The translations under genes and the position numbers were made by a program. A model generated the notes under the pieces. The model ran no database searches, was not told where the DNA came from, and was given only the letters and a program-made list of their open reading frames with translations. Below are positions 49,135-57,655 of a DNA stretch of 64,000 bases, piece by piece. The stretch comes from Candidatus Sericytochromatia bacterium S15B-MN24 CBMW_12 (lineage in GTDB: Bacteria; Cyanobacteriota; Sericytochromatia; S15B-MN24; UBA4093): NCBI GenBank assembly GCA_002083825.1, contig DAZV01000026.1:1-64000 (forward strand). Direction: 5' to 3'. Each line of letters opens with the position of its first letter. The first letter of the stretch is position 1.

Positions 49135-50662
49135 GTTACCAGCCGAACTTGGCCTGGTCGATCGTGTCCCGCCGCAAGACCTGGACGCGGAGATCGGAGT
49201 ACTGGGCTCCTGCCTGGTGTCCCCGGAGGCCGCAGAGCGCGTCTCGGAGATCCTGGCTCCCGAGGACTTTTACCGCCAGGCCCATGCCGAGATCTACCGG
49301 GCTGTCTTGCGGACCCAGCGGGGCGGCTATGCCCCGGACCTGATCGGGGTGAGCAGTTACCTACGGGAAAAGGGCTTGCTCGACACCTGCGGCGGCTACG
49401 AGTACCTGATGGACCTTGCGGCCAGCATCCCCACGGCAGGCCACGCCGAGCACTACGCCCGGAGCGTCCGCAAGGTGGCGGCTCAGCGCGAGCTAATCAA
49501 CCTCGGTGCCCGCTTGGTGGAGCGGGGGTTTGCTCAGGACCTCGATGACCCGCTTGATTGGGCCGCCGGTGAAGCAACGCGACTCGCCGACCGAACCACG
49601 GGCGCCGAATATCACCGGATTGGCGACGTGGCCCAGCGCGTAGTTGCCGAGATGGAGGAGGCTCGGAAAGCGTACTGGTCGGGCAATATCGCCCCGAATC
49701 GACTGCCTAGCGGCTTCCCTTCGCTGGATGACCTCACGGCCGGCTTCGCTCCAGGGCAGATGATCACGCTTGCGGCTCGTCCATCGGTCGGAAAATCAGC
49801 CTTTGCGATGGACATCGCGGCGAACGTGGCCCGCGCCGGTAAACCCGTCATCGCCTTTTCGGCCGAAATGCAAGCCGAGGAACTGGTGTCCCGCGTCCTC
49901 TCCGGACTATCCGGGGCAGATGGGCGCTCGGTGATGACGGGAAGCATCTCGGACGATATGGCCGAATCCTTCCACGAGGCGGCGAGGGTGGTACAAGGCC
50001 TGCCTTTCGCCATCTACGACGACTCGAACATCACGCTCCGGACCATCGAACGCAAGGCTAGACGCTTCAAAGCCGAGCACGGCGAGATTGGCTTGATCGT
50101 CATCGACTACCTCCAACTCCTGGGGGAAACGGCCGAGGAGTACGACCGAAAACGGGCCTCGTCCAACCGCAACGAAGAGATTAGCCGCCTATCCCGAGGG
50201 ATCAAAAATCTAGCCAAGGCGCTCAAGTGTCCGATCCTCGCCCTTTCGCAGCTGAGCCGAGAGGTCGAGAAGCGCCAAGGAGGGGAGCCTCAACTCTCAG
50301 ACCTGCGGGAGTCCGGGTCAATCGAGCAGGACTCCAGCACGGTGATTTTCCTGTGGGGACCGCTGGAAACTGACGCGGCAGGCTGGCGAGACGTCAGCGG
50401 CAAGGTCGCAAAGAACCGTGGCGGCAAGCTAGGGCGCTTCCTGATGCGCTTCTTTGGCCCGACGACGAAGTTTCACGACCCACTGAGTCAGTCGGTATGG
50501 AGCCAAGGCGAGGTCAAGCCCCGCTACCAGACGCAACAAACCCCACCACCCCCCGAGCAACCGCCGGGGGTTTTGCTTGCGCCCCACACCCCACCCGATG
50601 CGAGCTTCACGGAGCGGACTTCGAGGGGATGCCACGTAAAGGACATGACGATCGACGACTAG
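49121..50662 (+). CDS. dnaB: Replicative DNA helicase DnaB
   Basis: 513 aa from GTG 49121, with GAAGGAGG upstream. N-terminal DnaB domain at about 15-115 (DAEIGVLGSCLVSPEAAERVSEIL). RecA-like motor domain: PSGFPSLDDLTAGFAPGQMITLAARPSVGKSAFA (Walker A), FSAEMQAEELVSRVL, LIVIDYLQLL (Walker B), SNRNEEISRLSRGIKNLAKAL, SQLSREVEKR and LRESGSIEQDSS. A Pro-rich 40-residue tail after SVWSQGEV is unusual and contains a terminator-like hairpin at DNA level. It unwinds DNA at the phage fork. Confidence 0.92.
   Translation: MERRELPAELGLVDRVPPQDLDAEIGVLGSCLVSPEAAERVSEILAPEDFYRQAHAEIYRAVLRTQRGGYAPDLIGVSSYLREKGLLDTCGGYEYLMDLAASIPTAGHAEHYARSVRKVAAQRELINLGARLVERGFAQDLDDPLDWAAGEATRLADRTTGAEYHRIGDVAQRVVAEMEEARKAYWSGNIAPNRLPSGFPSLDDLTAGFAPGQMITLAARPSVGKSAFAMDIAANVARAGKPVIAFSAEMQAEELVSRVLSGLSGADGRSVMTGSISDDMAESFHEAARVVQGLPFAIYDDSNITLRTIERKARRFKAEHGEIGLIVIDYLQLLGETAEEYDRKRASSNRNEEISRLSRGIKNLAKALKCPILALSQLSREVEKRQGGEPQLSDLRESGSIEQDSSTVIFLWGPLETDAAGWRDVSGKVAKNRGGKLGRFLMRFFGPTTKFHDPLSQSVWSQGEVKPRYQTQQTPPPPEQPPGVLLAPHTPPDASFTERTSRGCHVKDMTIDD
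50550..50574 (+). terminator. Terminator-like hairpin inside the dnaB 3' coding end
   Basis: Stem CCCCCG / CGGGGG with a 9-base loop and TTTTG after it, about 90 bp before the dnaB stop. If active it would cut the message before the end of the frame. Confidence 0.5.
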
Positions 50663-50776
50663 CGTTAACGGAGACACGCCTAGCAGGGCCTAGAGCAATT
50701 GTTTAGGGGTCAGCGGCTAGGCTGATAGGTTTTGACAGCGAGGGGCCTTCTAGGGGCTCAGGGAAGGAGATGAGGG

Positions 50777-51055
50777 ATGGAGCAATTTGGCGGGGTAGCG
50801 GTAGAGCAGATTAACGCCGCGCTGGACAACTGGCAGAACGGGGCACCGATCACGGAGAACTTCGACGAGGATTGCCTGGCGTCGATGATTGAGGACTTGC
50901 TGGGCGAGCGCAACCGGCTCCGGGCTCTTTTCGACGGAGCGAAACTGGGTCTTGACGCCATGACGCAGGCCTACGACTCCGAGAAGGCAGACCGAATCAA
51001 GGCCGAGCAGGAGCGCGATGATCTCGCTGAGAATCTTCGGCTCTGGGGACCCTGA
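50777..51055 (+). CDS. Hypothetical phage protein, coiled coil
   Basis: 92 aa after a 114-bp gap that shows no gene. Ribosome site GGGAAGGAGATGAGGG. Helical throughout (DCLASMIEDLLGERNRLRALFDG, AYDSEKADRIKAEQERDDLAENL), likely a coiled coil. No family recognised. Confidence 0.55.
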   Translation: MEQFGGVAVEQINAALDNWQNGAPITENFDEDCLASMIEDLLGERNRLRALFDGAKLGLDAMTQAYDSEKADRIKAEQERDDLAENLRLWGP

Positions 51056-51129
51056 AATAATCCACAACCGAATAGGACTCAAAGCCGGTAGGGATGCGCT
51101 CTCCGGCTATTTTCTTGCGAGGTGACACG

Positions 51130-51321
51130 ATGAATCGAGATGAGCGGTCCATTGCGGGCTATGACACAGCACCCCGGCGGCGCTACTACGAGAGCCACTA
51201 TCCGCGCTGGGTACTCGACGTGCTGGACGGGCGACGGTGCCCCTGTTGCGCGGGGCTGATGAGAGGCGAGGCGACGGAGCGATTCTTGCACGAGGGATGC
51301 GAGAGAGAGGGGGCGGCGTGA
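51130..51321 (+). CDS. Small protein with a Cys-x-Cys-Cys motif
   Basis: 63 aa: MNRDERSIAGYDTAPRRRYY, then YPRWVLDVLDGRRCPCCAGLMRGEATERFLHEGC. A CPCC-type cluster with a later His and Cys may bind zinc. It overlaps the methyltransferase start by four bases. Confidence 0.5.
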   Translation: MNRDERSIAGYDTAPRRRYYESHYPRWVLDVLDGRRCPCCAGLMRGEATERFLHEGCEREGAA

Positions 51322-52226
51322 GAGCGATTGACCTATTCGCGGGAGCCGGGGGATTCACCGAGGGCGCTACGCAGGCAGGGGCAAGCGTCCTTTTTGCCGC
51401 CAATCACTGGCAAGAGGCGGTCAATATCCACGCGATCAACCATCCCGAGACTCAACACGCTTGCCAGGACCTCCATCAAATCGACTGGCGAAAGGTGCCG
51501 GCTCACGACCTGCTCTTGGCCTCCCCGGCCTGCCAGGGGCACAGCCGAGCGCGAGGGAAGGACAAGCCCTATCACGACGCCTTGCGCTCGACGGCATGGG
51601 CAGTAACGACGGGGCTTGAGGTCCACCGACCTAAGGCCTTCGTGGTGGAGAATGTGCCGGAGTTCACCCGCTGGGAGTTGTTCCGGGTCTGGCTCTTCTC
51701 CCTTGAGTGCCTGGGATACAAGGTAACGACGCAGGTACTCAACGCGGCGGACTTCGGCGTCCCGCAGTCGAGGGAGCGGCTTTTCGTTGTCGGGAGCCTG
51801 GAAAAGAAGATCGCGGTGGTGAGCCCGGGCCTGCCGCACGTCCCGGCCCGCTCGATCATCGACTGGACGGTGGGGGGTTGGAGCCCGGTGGAAGCGGAGG
51901 GAAGGGCAGCAAACACGCTCACCCGCTACCGCAACGGCCGGGACGCGCATGGCTCGGAGTTCTTGCTTGCCTATTACGGCTCGGAGAACGGTGGCCGGAG
52001 CCTGGACAGGCCGATCGGGACGCTGACAACACGGGATCGCTACGCCGTGGTCCGGGGCGATCGCTTCCGGATGCTGACGGCGGACGAGGTGCGGCGCGGC
52101 ATGGGCTTCCCGGATGGCTACCGGCTGCCTACCGCCAAAACTCACGCGGTGAAAATGCTTGGAAACGCCGTTCCCCCTCCCCTGGCTCGCGGAGTCGTTG
52201 GGCAGGTGATGGCGGCAGTTGGATAG
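51318..52226 (+). CDS. DNA cytosine-5 methyltransferase
   Basis: 302 aa from GTG 51318. Motif I AIDLFAGAGGFTEGA. Motif IV reads LASPACQGHS, with the catalytic Cys in PAC rather than the usual PPC. Also motif VI VVENVPEF, motif VIII QSRERLFVVG, and motifs IX-X with KMLGNAVPPPLARGV at the end. The target-recognition part between VIII and IX is short. No partner endonuclease is nearby, so it is a solitary phage enzyme, probably protecting phage DNA from host restriction. Recognition site unknown. Confidence 0.88.
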   Translation: MRAIDLFAGAGGFTEGATQAGASVLFAANHWQEAVNIHAINHPETQHACQDLHQIDWRKVPAHDLLLASPACQGHSRARGKDKPYHDALRSTAWAVTTGLEVHRPKAFVVENVPEFTRWELFRVWLFSLECLGYKVTTQVLNAADFGVPQSRERLFVVGSLEKKIAVVSPGLPHVPARSIIDWTVGGWSPVEAEGRAANTLTRYRNGRDAHGSEFLLAYYGSENGGRSLDRPIGTLTTRDRYAVVRGDRFRMLTADEVRRGMGFPDGYRLPTAKTHAVKMLGNAVPPPLARGVVGQVMAAVG

Positions 52227-52234
52227 GAGACAAC

Positions 52235-52312
52235 GTGAAACCCGGTAACGACAAGCAATGCCCCTGCTACGCCTGCCTGATCGGGCAGCGGAAAGGGGAG
52301 TGGAGGCCGTGA
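52235..52312 (+). CDS. Micro-protein of 25 residues with a zinc-knuckle-like motif
   Basis: GTG 52235 follows TAGGAGACAAC. The product is MKPGNDKQCPCYACLIGQRK plus GEWRP, with a CxCxxC cluster. Its stop overlaps the next start (GTGA). Very short, but the ribosome site and the overlap favour expression. Confidence 0.4.
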   Translation: MKPGNDKQCPCYACLIGQRKGEWRP

Positions 52313-52476
52313 GCAAGTTGAGGCAGTTCGAGGTCCGGTTGACCAAATATTGCGACGTGAAGGTGTACGCAGAGTCTCAAGATGCCGTTGCTGACATGGT
52401 CGAAGCCGGAGAAGTTGATGGCGACTGGTACGACGGGGACACCGACATTGAAGAGTTAGTTGAGGAGAAGGAGTGA
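52309..52476 (+). CDS. Small acidic hypothetical protein
   Basis: 55 aa from GTG 52309. SKLRQFEVRLTKYCDVKVYAE, then DMVEAGEVDGDWYDGDTDIEEL. A small beta-alpha fold with a strongly acidic tail. Such acidic phage proteins sometimes mimic DNA, but nothing specific supports it here. Confidence 0.5.
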   Translation: MSKLRQFEVRLTKYCDVKVYAESQDAVADMVEAGEVDGDWYDGDTDIEELVEEKE

Positions 52477-52478
52477 GC

Positions 52479-52766
52479 ATGAGCGAGCAACAACGCGAAG
52501 GCTGGGCGCTGACCAGTAACGGGCGGAACTACCGGAAGGTGACAGGGGTGAGGGTAGCCGATAGTTGGGATCCTGAGGGCTACCTTACATCTGTCCAGGT
52601 GCGCTGGATTAAGCCGAGCCGCTTCTTCGTTGAGGAGCAAGCGGCTCTGGAAGCCGCCAGGAAGAACGCACAAGAGGCCACAGAAAAGGCCCGCAAGTCG
52701 CTGGCGAACGCGGAGAGGGACGAGGCCCGGCTAATCAAGCGGGCGAAGGAGTTGAAAAGAGCATGA
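52479..52766 (+). CDS. Hypothetical coiled-coil protein
   Basis: 95 aa. ATG 52479 is chosen because AAGGAG lies five bases upstream, while the GTG at 52473 overlaps that site. The first 45 residues are beta-like (GWALTSNGRNYRKVTGVRVADSW). The rest is a long basic helix (EEQAALEAARKNAQEATEKARKSLANAERDEARL). Confidence 0.55.
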   Translation: MSEQQREGWALTSNGRNYRKVTGVRVADSWDPEGYLTSVQVRWIKPSRFFVEEQAALEAARKNAQEATEKARKSLANAERDEARLIKRAKELKRA

Positions 52767-53830
52767 GCGAAGAAATTAGGCCCCTGACGCCGCAAGAGCT
52801 GGCCGAGGCGAGGGAGAAATGGGTCGTGCGCGGCCGCTATTACTTGGCCCAATGCGAAAAATGCGGCTATACCGGAACCTCGGAGGGCTTCGATAGCGAC
52901 GGCGAAGACATTCGTTGCCCACGCTGTCACCAAGATCGCGTGGCGGAAGTCAGCCAGGACTCCTACCCCGTCGCGGCCTTGATCGCCACCATCGACCAGT
53001 TGACCGGGATCGGCTTCGAGGGCCTGGACGAGGTTAAGCAGCTCCGAATCAACGTCGATCGGCTTTGGCGGGAGCGTGACGAGGAGACCCAACGGGCCGA
53101 GCGGGCTGAGACCACGCTAAATGCTACCGAAAACTCGGCAAGAATGTTGCGTGCGATGGTTCTCCAGTTGGGCGAACAATTCACCGCAGCGTGCAATCAG
53201 CGAGACGAAGCACTTGCCGCCAAGGATCGGGCTGAGCGCCTGCTTGATGAAGCGGAGGCCGAGCGCGACAAGGCGCTTGAAGAGGTCGACGTGCAGAAAG
53301 GCAAGTGGAAGGGCGAATACGCGAGAGGCAAAGCCGCGCATGAGCGAGCAAAGCAGCTAGACGAAGCCATAGCCGCCAAGGAGCGGGCCGAGGCTGAGCG
53401 GGACGAGGCGCGGGAGATCGCTGAAGCCGCGACCCACCGAGCCGAGACGCAATGCCGCAGGGCAGAATCAGCCGAAGCCATCGCTGATGCCAGGGGGCGG
53501 GCGCTGGCCACTCTAAAGGACTCCGTTATCACGATGAGAGTTACCCCATACGGGGACCATGACGAGACGTTAGACACGATGCTCGATCTCATCAACGTCG
53601 CCGATGACGCCTCGACTCCCGAAGCCCTACGCCAGCAGCAGGAGCGCGAGGCGGCAGGCAAGGAGTTCGCCGAGATCCTCAAGGAGTTTCACGAGGAAGG
53701 GATCGCTGTCCTGGATGACAGGGTCAAGGCTCTCGTCGGATCGCTCCTGGGGCTCGCCGTTGAGGACGGGCCGTTTGATCCCCTTCCGTCCCTCGCAGCC
53801 CTCGACGCCGCCAAGAAGGGAGAGCGGTGA
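52763..53830 (+). CDS. Zinc-ribbon protein with a long coiled coil
   Basis: 355 aa. An N-terminal zinc ribbon (YYLAQCEKCGYTGTSEGF ... IRCPRCHQDRV) is followed by about 200 residues of heptad-rich, Ala/Glu/Arg-rich coiled coil (RERDEETQRAERAETTLNAT to AETQCRRAESAEAIADARGRAL) and a folded C-terminal part. Such proteins are usually structural or scaffolding. No family recognised. Confidence 0.6.
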   Translation: MSEEIRPLTPQELAEAREKWVVRGRYYLAQCEKCGYTGTSEGFDSDGEDIRCPRCHQDRVAEVSQDSYPVAALIATIDQLTGIGFEGLDEVKQLRINVDRLWRERDEETQRAERAETTLNATENSARMLRAMVLQLGEQFTAACNQRDEALAAKDRAERLLDEAEAERDKALEEVDVQKGKWKGEYARGKAAHERAKQLDEAIAAKERAEAERDEAREIAEAATHRAETQCRRAESAEAIADARGRALATLKDSVITMRVTPYGDHDETLDTMLDLINVADDASTPEALRQQQEREAAGKEFAEILKEFHEEGIAVLDDRVKALVGSLLGLAVEDGPFDPLPSLAALDAAKKGER

Positions 53831-54174
53831 TGCCGGTCCTTCACATCTACGGCCAATCCGCCCAGCACTCGGAAGCCTACCTGCTCGGTAATCGCGAGGG
53901 GCTGACCAAGCTCCGGGACGCCATCGACCGAGCCATTCAGACGGGAGAAGGGTGGCACGAGGCCTTCGTGAATGACGGCGAGGGGTTCGCGACGATCGTG
54001 GTTTGCCGGGATCGATCTTTCACCGATCCCTGGTGGCAGAACATCGCGAGGCCTTACACGGATGAGTACGCCAGGGATACCCGGCCCGAGGCCGATGGGC
54101 CGTGGAGTATGGCCGATCGGAGCTACGCGGAGATTCGCGAGACCTGGAACAAGCAGAAGGGAGAGCAGGCATGA
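53830..54174 (+). CDS. Hypothetical phage protein
   Basis: 114 aa from the TGATG junction. MPVLHIYGQSAQHSEAYLLG, NREGLTKLRDAIDRAI, GEGWHEAFVNDGEGFATIVV. A compact alpha/beta protein found in several phages as far as I recall, with no known activity. Coupled to genes on both sides by overlaps. Confidence 0.55.
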   Translation: MPVLHIYGQSAQHSEAYLLGNREGLTKLRDAIDRAIQTGEGWHEAFVNDGEGFATIVVCRDRSFTDPWWQNIARPYTDEYARDTRPEADGPWSMADRSYAEIRETWNKQKGEQA

Positions 54175-54290
54175 GCCAAGAAAGGGGATGCGTGATGTTC
54201 TGGGTTTGCCGAGTGTTCGGCCACAACTGGTATTACCACCGCGACGACTCCTGGATCTGCTGGCGATGTAAAGAGGTGGTGAAGGCATGA
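54171..54290 (+). CDS. Mini protein of 39 residues with Cys and His clusters
   Basis: MSQERGCVMFWVCRVFGHNW, then YYHRDDSWICWRCKEVVKA. Cys-Cys and CxxC with His could bind one zinc. The FGHNWYYHRD...CxRC arrangement recalls small phage zinc-finger proteins. ATGA overlaps at both ends. Confidence 0.5.
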   Translation: MSQERGCVMFWVCRVFGHNWYYHRDDSWICWRCKEVVKA

Positions 54291-54517
54291 CCGACGCTGA
54301 AACCTGCCGCTCCCGTGGCTGGGGAGTCGGCACCCGTCTGATCGGGTCGGAGGCGGGCTGGAATGGCGGGCCTGATACGAGCAATGTGATCGTCATCACG
54401 GCCATCGGAGATCGCTCGATCCTCGCCCGCTGCGTCGAGCACAACGGAGCGCCGCACCCATGCCGGGAGCAAAACTGGACCCTCGCGCTGAGGGATTGGA
54501 AAGAGGTGAAGGCATGA
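54287..54517 (+). CDS. Small hypothetical protein
   Basis: 76 aa, ATGA-coupled. RGWGVGTRLIGSEAGWNGG, then VIVITAIGDRSILARCVEHNG. Looks like a small beta-barrel or SH3-like fold (WGVGTRLIG...ITAIGDRSILAR). Function unknown. Confidence 0.5.
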   Translation: MTDAETCRSRGWGVGTRLIGSEAGWNGGPDTSNVIVITAIGDRSILARCVEHNGAPHPCREQNWTLALRDWKEVKA

Positions 54518-54741
54518 CCCGTATTCAGCAGGTCCGCGATCTTGCGGCAAGCATCCGGGATCGGAGAGATCGGGGGATTGTGCCCTTTGTCCCGATCTTC
54601 ACCGATGAGTTGGTCTCGCTGATCGAAGGGGTGGCGGATGACCTGGAAGAGGCTCAGGCCGCCTATCACCGGCTGACGGAAGCGGCTTGCAGGGAGATTG
54701 AGGTGAGGACGTGCCAGAGTACACCATCCCCGGCAAGCTGA
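54514..54741 (+). CDS. Small helical hypothetical protein
   Basis: 75 aa from the ATGA at 54514. TRIQQVRDLAASIRDRRDRG, then FTDELVSLIEGVADDLEEAQAAYHRL. Helical, acidic. Its end overlaps the rusA start by 31 bp. Confidence 0.5.
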   Translation: MTRIQQVRDLAASIRDRRDRGIVPFVPIFTDELVSLIEGVADDLEEAQAAYHRLTEAACREIEVRTCQSTPSPAS

Positions 54742-55190
54742 TGCCTAAAAAGCGGCCTCAAGCAGGCAAGGGGCGGGTCTTCATGCCCCGTGACTACCAA
54801 ATCTGGAAACAGGCCGTCCGCGATGAGTTGGCGGCCTTTGCTCCGACTCCGACCCTTGCCCCGGTGGCGATCGGAGTCGAGATTCGGGGGCCGTCGAGGG
54901 GGCGGGGAGACGTGGATAACCTGATCGGGGCGCTGATGGACGCGATACAGCCGCCACGGGCAAGGGGAGACGTTCGAGCGCAACGGATTCTCGAGGCCGC
55001 ATTGACGATCGAGGAGCGCATGGCCATGTCCCCCGGCTGCCTGATCGGGGATGACAGCCAGATCAAGGAGATCCTCTACTTCCGATGGCGCAAGGCGAAG
55101 GAGTACGCCGTGACCATCCGGCTAGAGGAGCTTCCCGAGGCCGCACCGAAGGCCCGTAGCAGCCCCAGGAAGGCGGCAGCAAGTGAATGA
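54711..55190 (+). CDS. rusA: RusA-family Holliday junction resolvase
   Basis: 159 aa from GTG 54711, preceded by GAGGTGAGGAC. The N-terminal beta strand YTIPGKLMPKKRPQ matches RusA. The acidic active site lies in RGPSRGRGDVDNLIGALMDAIQ (the two Asp of D-x-D-N) with a third Asp in LIGDDSQIKEI. It cuts four-way junctions made during phage recombination by ERF. The C-terminal tail is basic. Confidence 0.88.
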   Translation: MPEYTIPGKLMPKKRPQAGKGRVFMPRDYQIWKQAVRDELAAFAPTPTLAPVAIGVEIRGPSRGRGDVDNLIGALMDAIQPPRARGDVRAQRILEAALTIEERMAMSPGCLIGDDSQIKEILYFRWRKAKEYAVTIRLEELPEAAPKARSSPRKAAASE

Positions 55191-55249
55191 GACAGAAACC
55201 CTTACAGAGCGGGCCGCACGTTGGTTGCAGGCCCGCTTGGCTTTAGAGG

Positions 55250-56092
55250 ATGACAGACATGGCTCAAATGTTGAACCCGCCGATCAAGTGGATGGGCGGA
55301 AAGTCGAAGCTCAGAGAGCGCATTATCTCGGAATTCCCAACTCATACGACATACGTTGAGGTCTTTGGCGGCGCTGGCTGGGTGCTGTTTGGCAAGACGC
55401 CTTCCAAGGTCGAGGTTTACAACGACATCAACTCGGAGTTGGTGAACTTCTATCGAATCGCCAAGCACCGCCCCGAGGCCCTGGTGGATGCGTTGGACTT
55501 GCTGCCCGTCTCGCGGGACATCTTCCACGATTGGAAGCATGCCGACCTCTCCACCATGAGCGACTTGGAACGGGCCGCTCGCCTCTATTACTTGCTACAC
55601 CTGTGTTTCGGTGCCCGGTTCTCTGGGACGAAGCCCCAAAGCGACCTAGGGTACTCGCTCGGATCAGCGCCTGGATTCAACCCGGACCGCGTACAGGATG
55701 ACGTGCGACGGGCCTTCGAGAGGCTCAAGCGCGTCTACCTGGAGAATCTTGATTGCATTGAGCTCATCAAGCGCTGGGATTCGCCCGATACGCTCTTCTT
55801 CTGCGACCCCCCCTATGCCGGTACGCACGGCTATGGCGGGGATGGCTTCAAGGAAGATGACCAGCGGCGGCTTGCGGGTGCACTCAAAAGCATCAAGGGG
55901 AAGTTTATTCTCACCAACTCCGACCACCCGCTAATCCGCGAGATTTACGACGGCTGCAACTTCCAGGAGGTGGACGTGTTCTACTCGGTCGGCACGGCAA
56001 AGGTCGATGGGGCTAGGGAGCGAGAGGGAGAGGTCATTGTCACTAACTACCAGCGACATGCAACCCTCTTTGACGAGCAGAAGGGGGCGTAG
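55250..56092 (+). CDS. D12-class DNA adenine methyltransferase
   Basis: 280 aa. IKWMGGKSKLRERI and YVEVFGGAGWVLFGK form the SAM-binding motif, EVYNDINSELVNFYR follows, and the catalytic motif is FFCDPPY (DPPY). This is the Dam-like alpha class that often recognises GATC. No linked endonuclease; a solitary phage methyltransferase, either for protection or to imitate host methylation. Confidence 0.9.
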   Translation: MTDMAQMLNPPIKWMGGKSKLRERIISEFPTHTTYVEVFGGAGWVLFGKTPSKVEVYNDINSELVNFYRIAKHRPEALVDALDLLPVSRDIFHDWKHADLSTMSDLERAARLYYLLHLCFGARFSGTKPQSDLGYSLGSAPGFNPDRVQDDVRRAFERLKRVYLENLDCIELIKRWDSPDTLFFCDPPYAGTHGYGGDGFKEDDQRRLAGALKSIKGKFILTNSDHPLIREIYDGCNFQEVDVFYSVGTAKVDGAREREGEVIVTNYQRHATLFDEQKGA

Positions 56093-56093
56093 C

Positions 56094-56405
56094 ATGAAAG
56101 AGACGCAAGCAAGCATTTACCAGTGGGTGCGGGAGACGTTCGGGGAGCCTCGGAGTAACTTCCAGATCTTCGAGAGGGCGCAGGAAGAGTTTGACGAGGT
56201 GAATTTTGCCTTGGTCAACGGCTCTGTTCCGGAGATCGTCGTCGAGGAGATTGCCGACGTGGTGATCGTCCTCTCCCAGATTGCCGAGCGATTGGGAGTG
56301 GACCTCGCTGATGCCATCGACCGGAAGATGGCGATCAACCGGGCGCGGGAGTGGAAGACGGCAGGTGACGGGACGGGGCAGCATGTGGAAGGGGTGAAGG
56401 GATGA
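56094..56405 (+). CDS. MazG-like nucleotide pyrophosphohydrolase
   Basis: 103 aa from ATG 56094. The helical MazG fold carries the acidic metal site: FERAQEEFDEVNFALVNG, then VVEEIADVVIVLSQIAERLGVDLADAIDRKMAINRAREW. The ExxE...ExxD pattern is complete. MazG-type enzymes cleave dNTPs or alarmone-like nucleotides. In phages they may prevent starvation signalling or shape the dNTP pool. Confidence 0.75.
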   Translation: MKETQASIYQWVRETFGEPRSNFQIFERAQEEFDEVNFALVNGSVPEIVVEEIADVVIVLSQIAERLGVDLADAIDRKMAINRAREWKTAGDGTGQHVEGVKG

Positions 56406-56773
56406 AGGCGGTTCACAAGTTCAAGTTGGGTCCACGCTACCCGTTCGAGGTCGCGATTCAGCCGGGTTACAAAGTGCTCTCGGTCAAGACGCAGGGCGAT
56501 GACATCGTGCTCTATGCGCTGGTGGATCCCGAGCGCGAGCCGACCGCCAAGCTGATGGCCTACGTCTTGCCAACGGGCGCACAAGGCGAGCTTCCCGAGG
56601 CGGCGCGGTTCGTGGATACGGTGATGTTCGGCGGCGGGGCGCTGGTGTTTCACGTCTTCATCTCGGAGATGATGGAGCGGGGCGGGCGGTGCATGTGTGG
56701 AGTCCCGGTCGTGTTCGGAGCTCTCCTCTGTGGTGAGTGCTGGGCCGATGCGAAGAAAGGCGGTGCAGCATGA
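56402..56773 (+). CDS. DUF7352-like hypothetical phage protein
   Basis: 123 aa, ATGA-coupled. HKFKLGPRYPFEVAIQPGYK, DDIVLYALVDPE, then FVDTVMFGGGALVFHVFISE. Matches a recurring small phage beta protein as I recall it. The C-terminal extension RCMCGVPVVFGALLCGECWADAKKGG adds a CxC...CxxC zinc-ribbon-like end. Confidence 0.6.
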   Translation: MKAVHKFKLGPRYPFEVAIQPGYKVLSVKTQGDDIVLYALVDPEREPTAKLMAYVLPTGAQGELPEAARFVDTVMFGGGALVFHVFISEMMERGGRCMCGVPVVFGALLCGECWADAKKGGAA

Positions 56774-57117
56774 CCCCAGCAACCCAGCAGCAACCCGATC
56801 CCAGGCCGGGCGGGGTGAGCGTTACCGATCTGATGCTGGCTGACCCCTACACCCCGATATTCATGATCCCCGACTTCATCGCCCGCCGGGAACTCGGACG
56901 GGAGCGGTACGGGGTGGAGCTGACTACTCACAATGGCCGTGATGCACTCGTTGACGCGCTGCAAGAGGGGTTAGATCAATGCCTCTACCTGCGACAGGTC
57001 TACGAGGAAGTCAGAAGCGAGAACGCGGTGTTGGGCGATGAAATTTGGTGCATGTATGACCAGGCCCTCCGCTTGACCATAAGGATCCGGAGCGCGATTC
57101 GCAGGAGGGAACCATGA
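56770..57117 (+). CDS. Hypothetical phage protein (nucleotide-metabolism context)
   Basis: 115 aa. DFIARRELGRERYGVELTTHNGRDALVDALQEGLDQCLYLRQVYEEV looks like the helical core seen in MazG-type or dATP pyrophosphohydrolase-associated proteins (RxxYGxxL...DALxExxDxxxYL). This would place two such proteins in tandem. No complete acidic site is seen. Overlaps both neighbours by four bases. Confidence 0.5.
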   Translation: MTPATQQQPDPRPGGVSVTDLMLADPYTPIFMIPDFIARRELGRERYGVELTTHNGRDALVDALQEGLDQCLYLRQVYEEVRSENAVLGDEIWCMYDQALRLTIRIRSAIRRREP

Positions 57118-57650
57118 GCCACACACCAACGAAACAGGCCCGACTTGACTGTATCGCCCGCACTGGAGAGTGCGGGCGTTCTTGCTCCCATGCCCTGGAG
57201 TCGATGGGCTGGCGCTGCGGGATCAAGTGGGATCAGCCCGAAGTGATTAAGGCCTTGGGTAAGCCGACCGAGCCGAGGCCGACGTTCGAGGAGCCCGCGC
57301 GACCCAAGGCGGTGAAGTCCTGGAGTTGCGAGGATTGTGGGGTGCAAGTGCGCTGGATGACCAGACCCATGGTGACGTGCAAACCATGCAAGGCAAACAG
57401 AAAGATCGAGCGAGCAAGGCAACAGAAGCAGGAAAAGCAAGATCTCCGAGATGCCGAGGTGAGGGCATACGGCGGCATTGATAGTGCCGAGGTAATGAGT
57501 CGCTACCAGATCGGCCTCAACACGCTGAATTGGTGGCGAAAGCGGCCGAATCCGATACCTTTCCACATCATCGGGAGCAAGGCCTTTTACCGGGTGGCGG
57601 AGGTGGACGCGTGGCTGGCGGAGCATGAGCCGCTGAGGCGAGCGGGATAG
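57114..57650 (+). CDS. Zinc-ribbon / helix-turn-helix DNA-binding protein
   Basis: 178 aa. The first 45 residues include CIARTGECGRSCSHALESMGW. A zinc ribbon follows (SWSCEDCGVQVRWMTRPMVTCKPCKANRK), then a basic helix and a C-terminal HTH_17-like domain (SAEVMSRYQIGLNTLNWWRKRPNPIPFHIIGSKAFYRVAEVDAWL). Likely a regulator of later genes. Family not named with certainty. Confidence 0.65.
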   Translation: MSHTPTKQARLDCIARTGECGRSCSHALESMGWRCGIKWDQPEVIKALGKPTEPRPTFEEPARPKAVKSWSCEDCGVQVRWMTRPMVTCKPCKANRKIERARQQKQEKQDLRDAEVRAYGGIDSAEVMSRYQIGLNTLNWWRKRPNPIPFHIIGSKAFYRVAEVDAWLAEHEPLRRAG

Positions 57651-57655
57651 GGGGG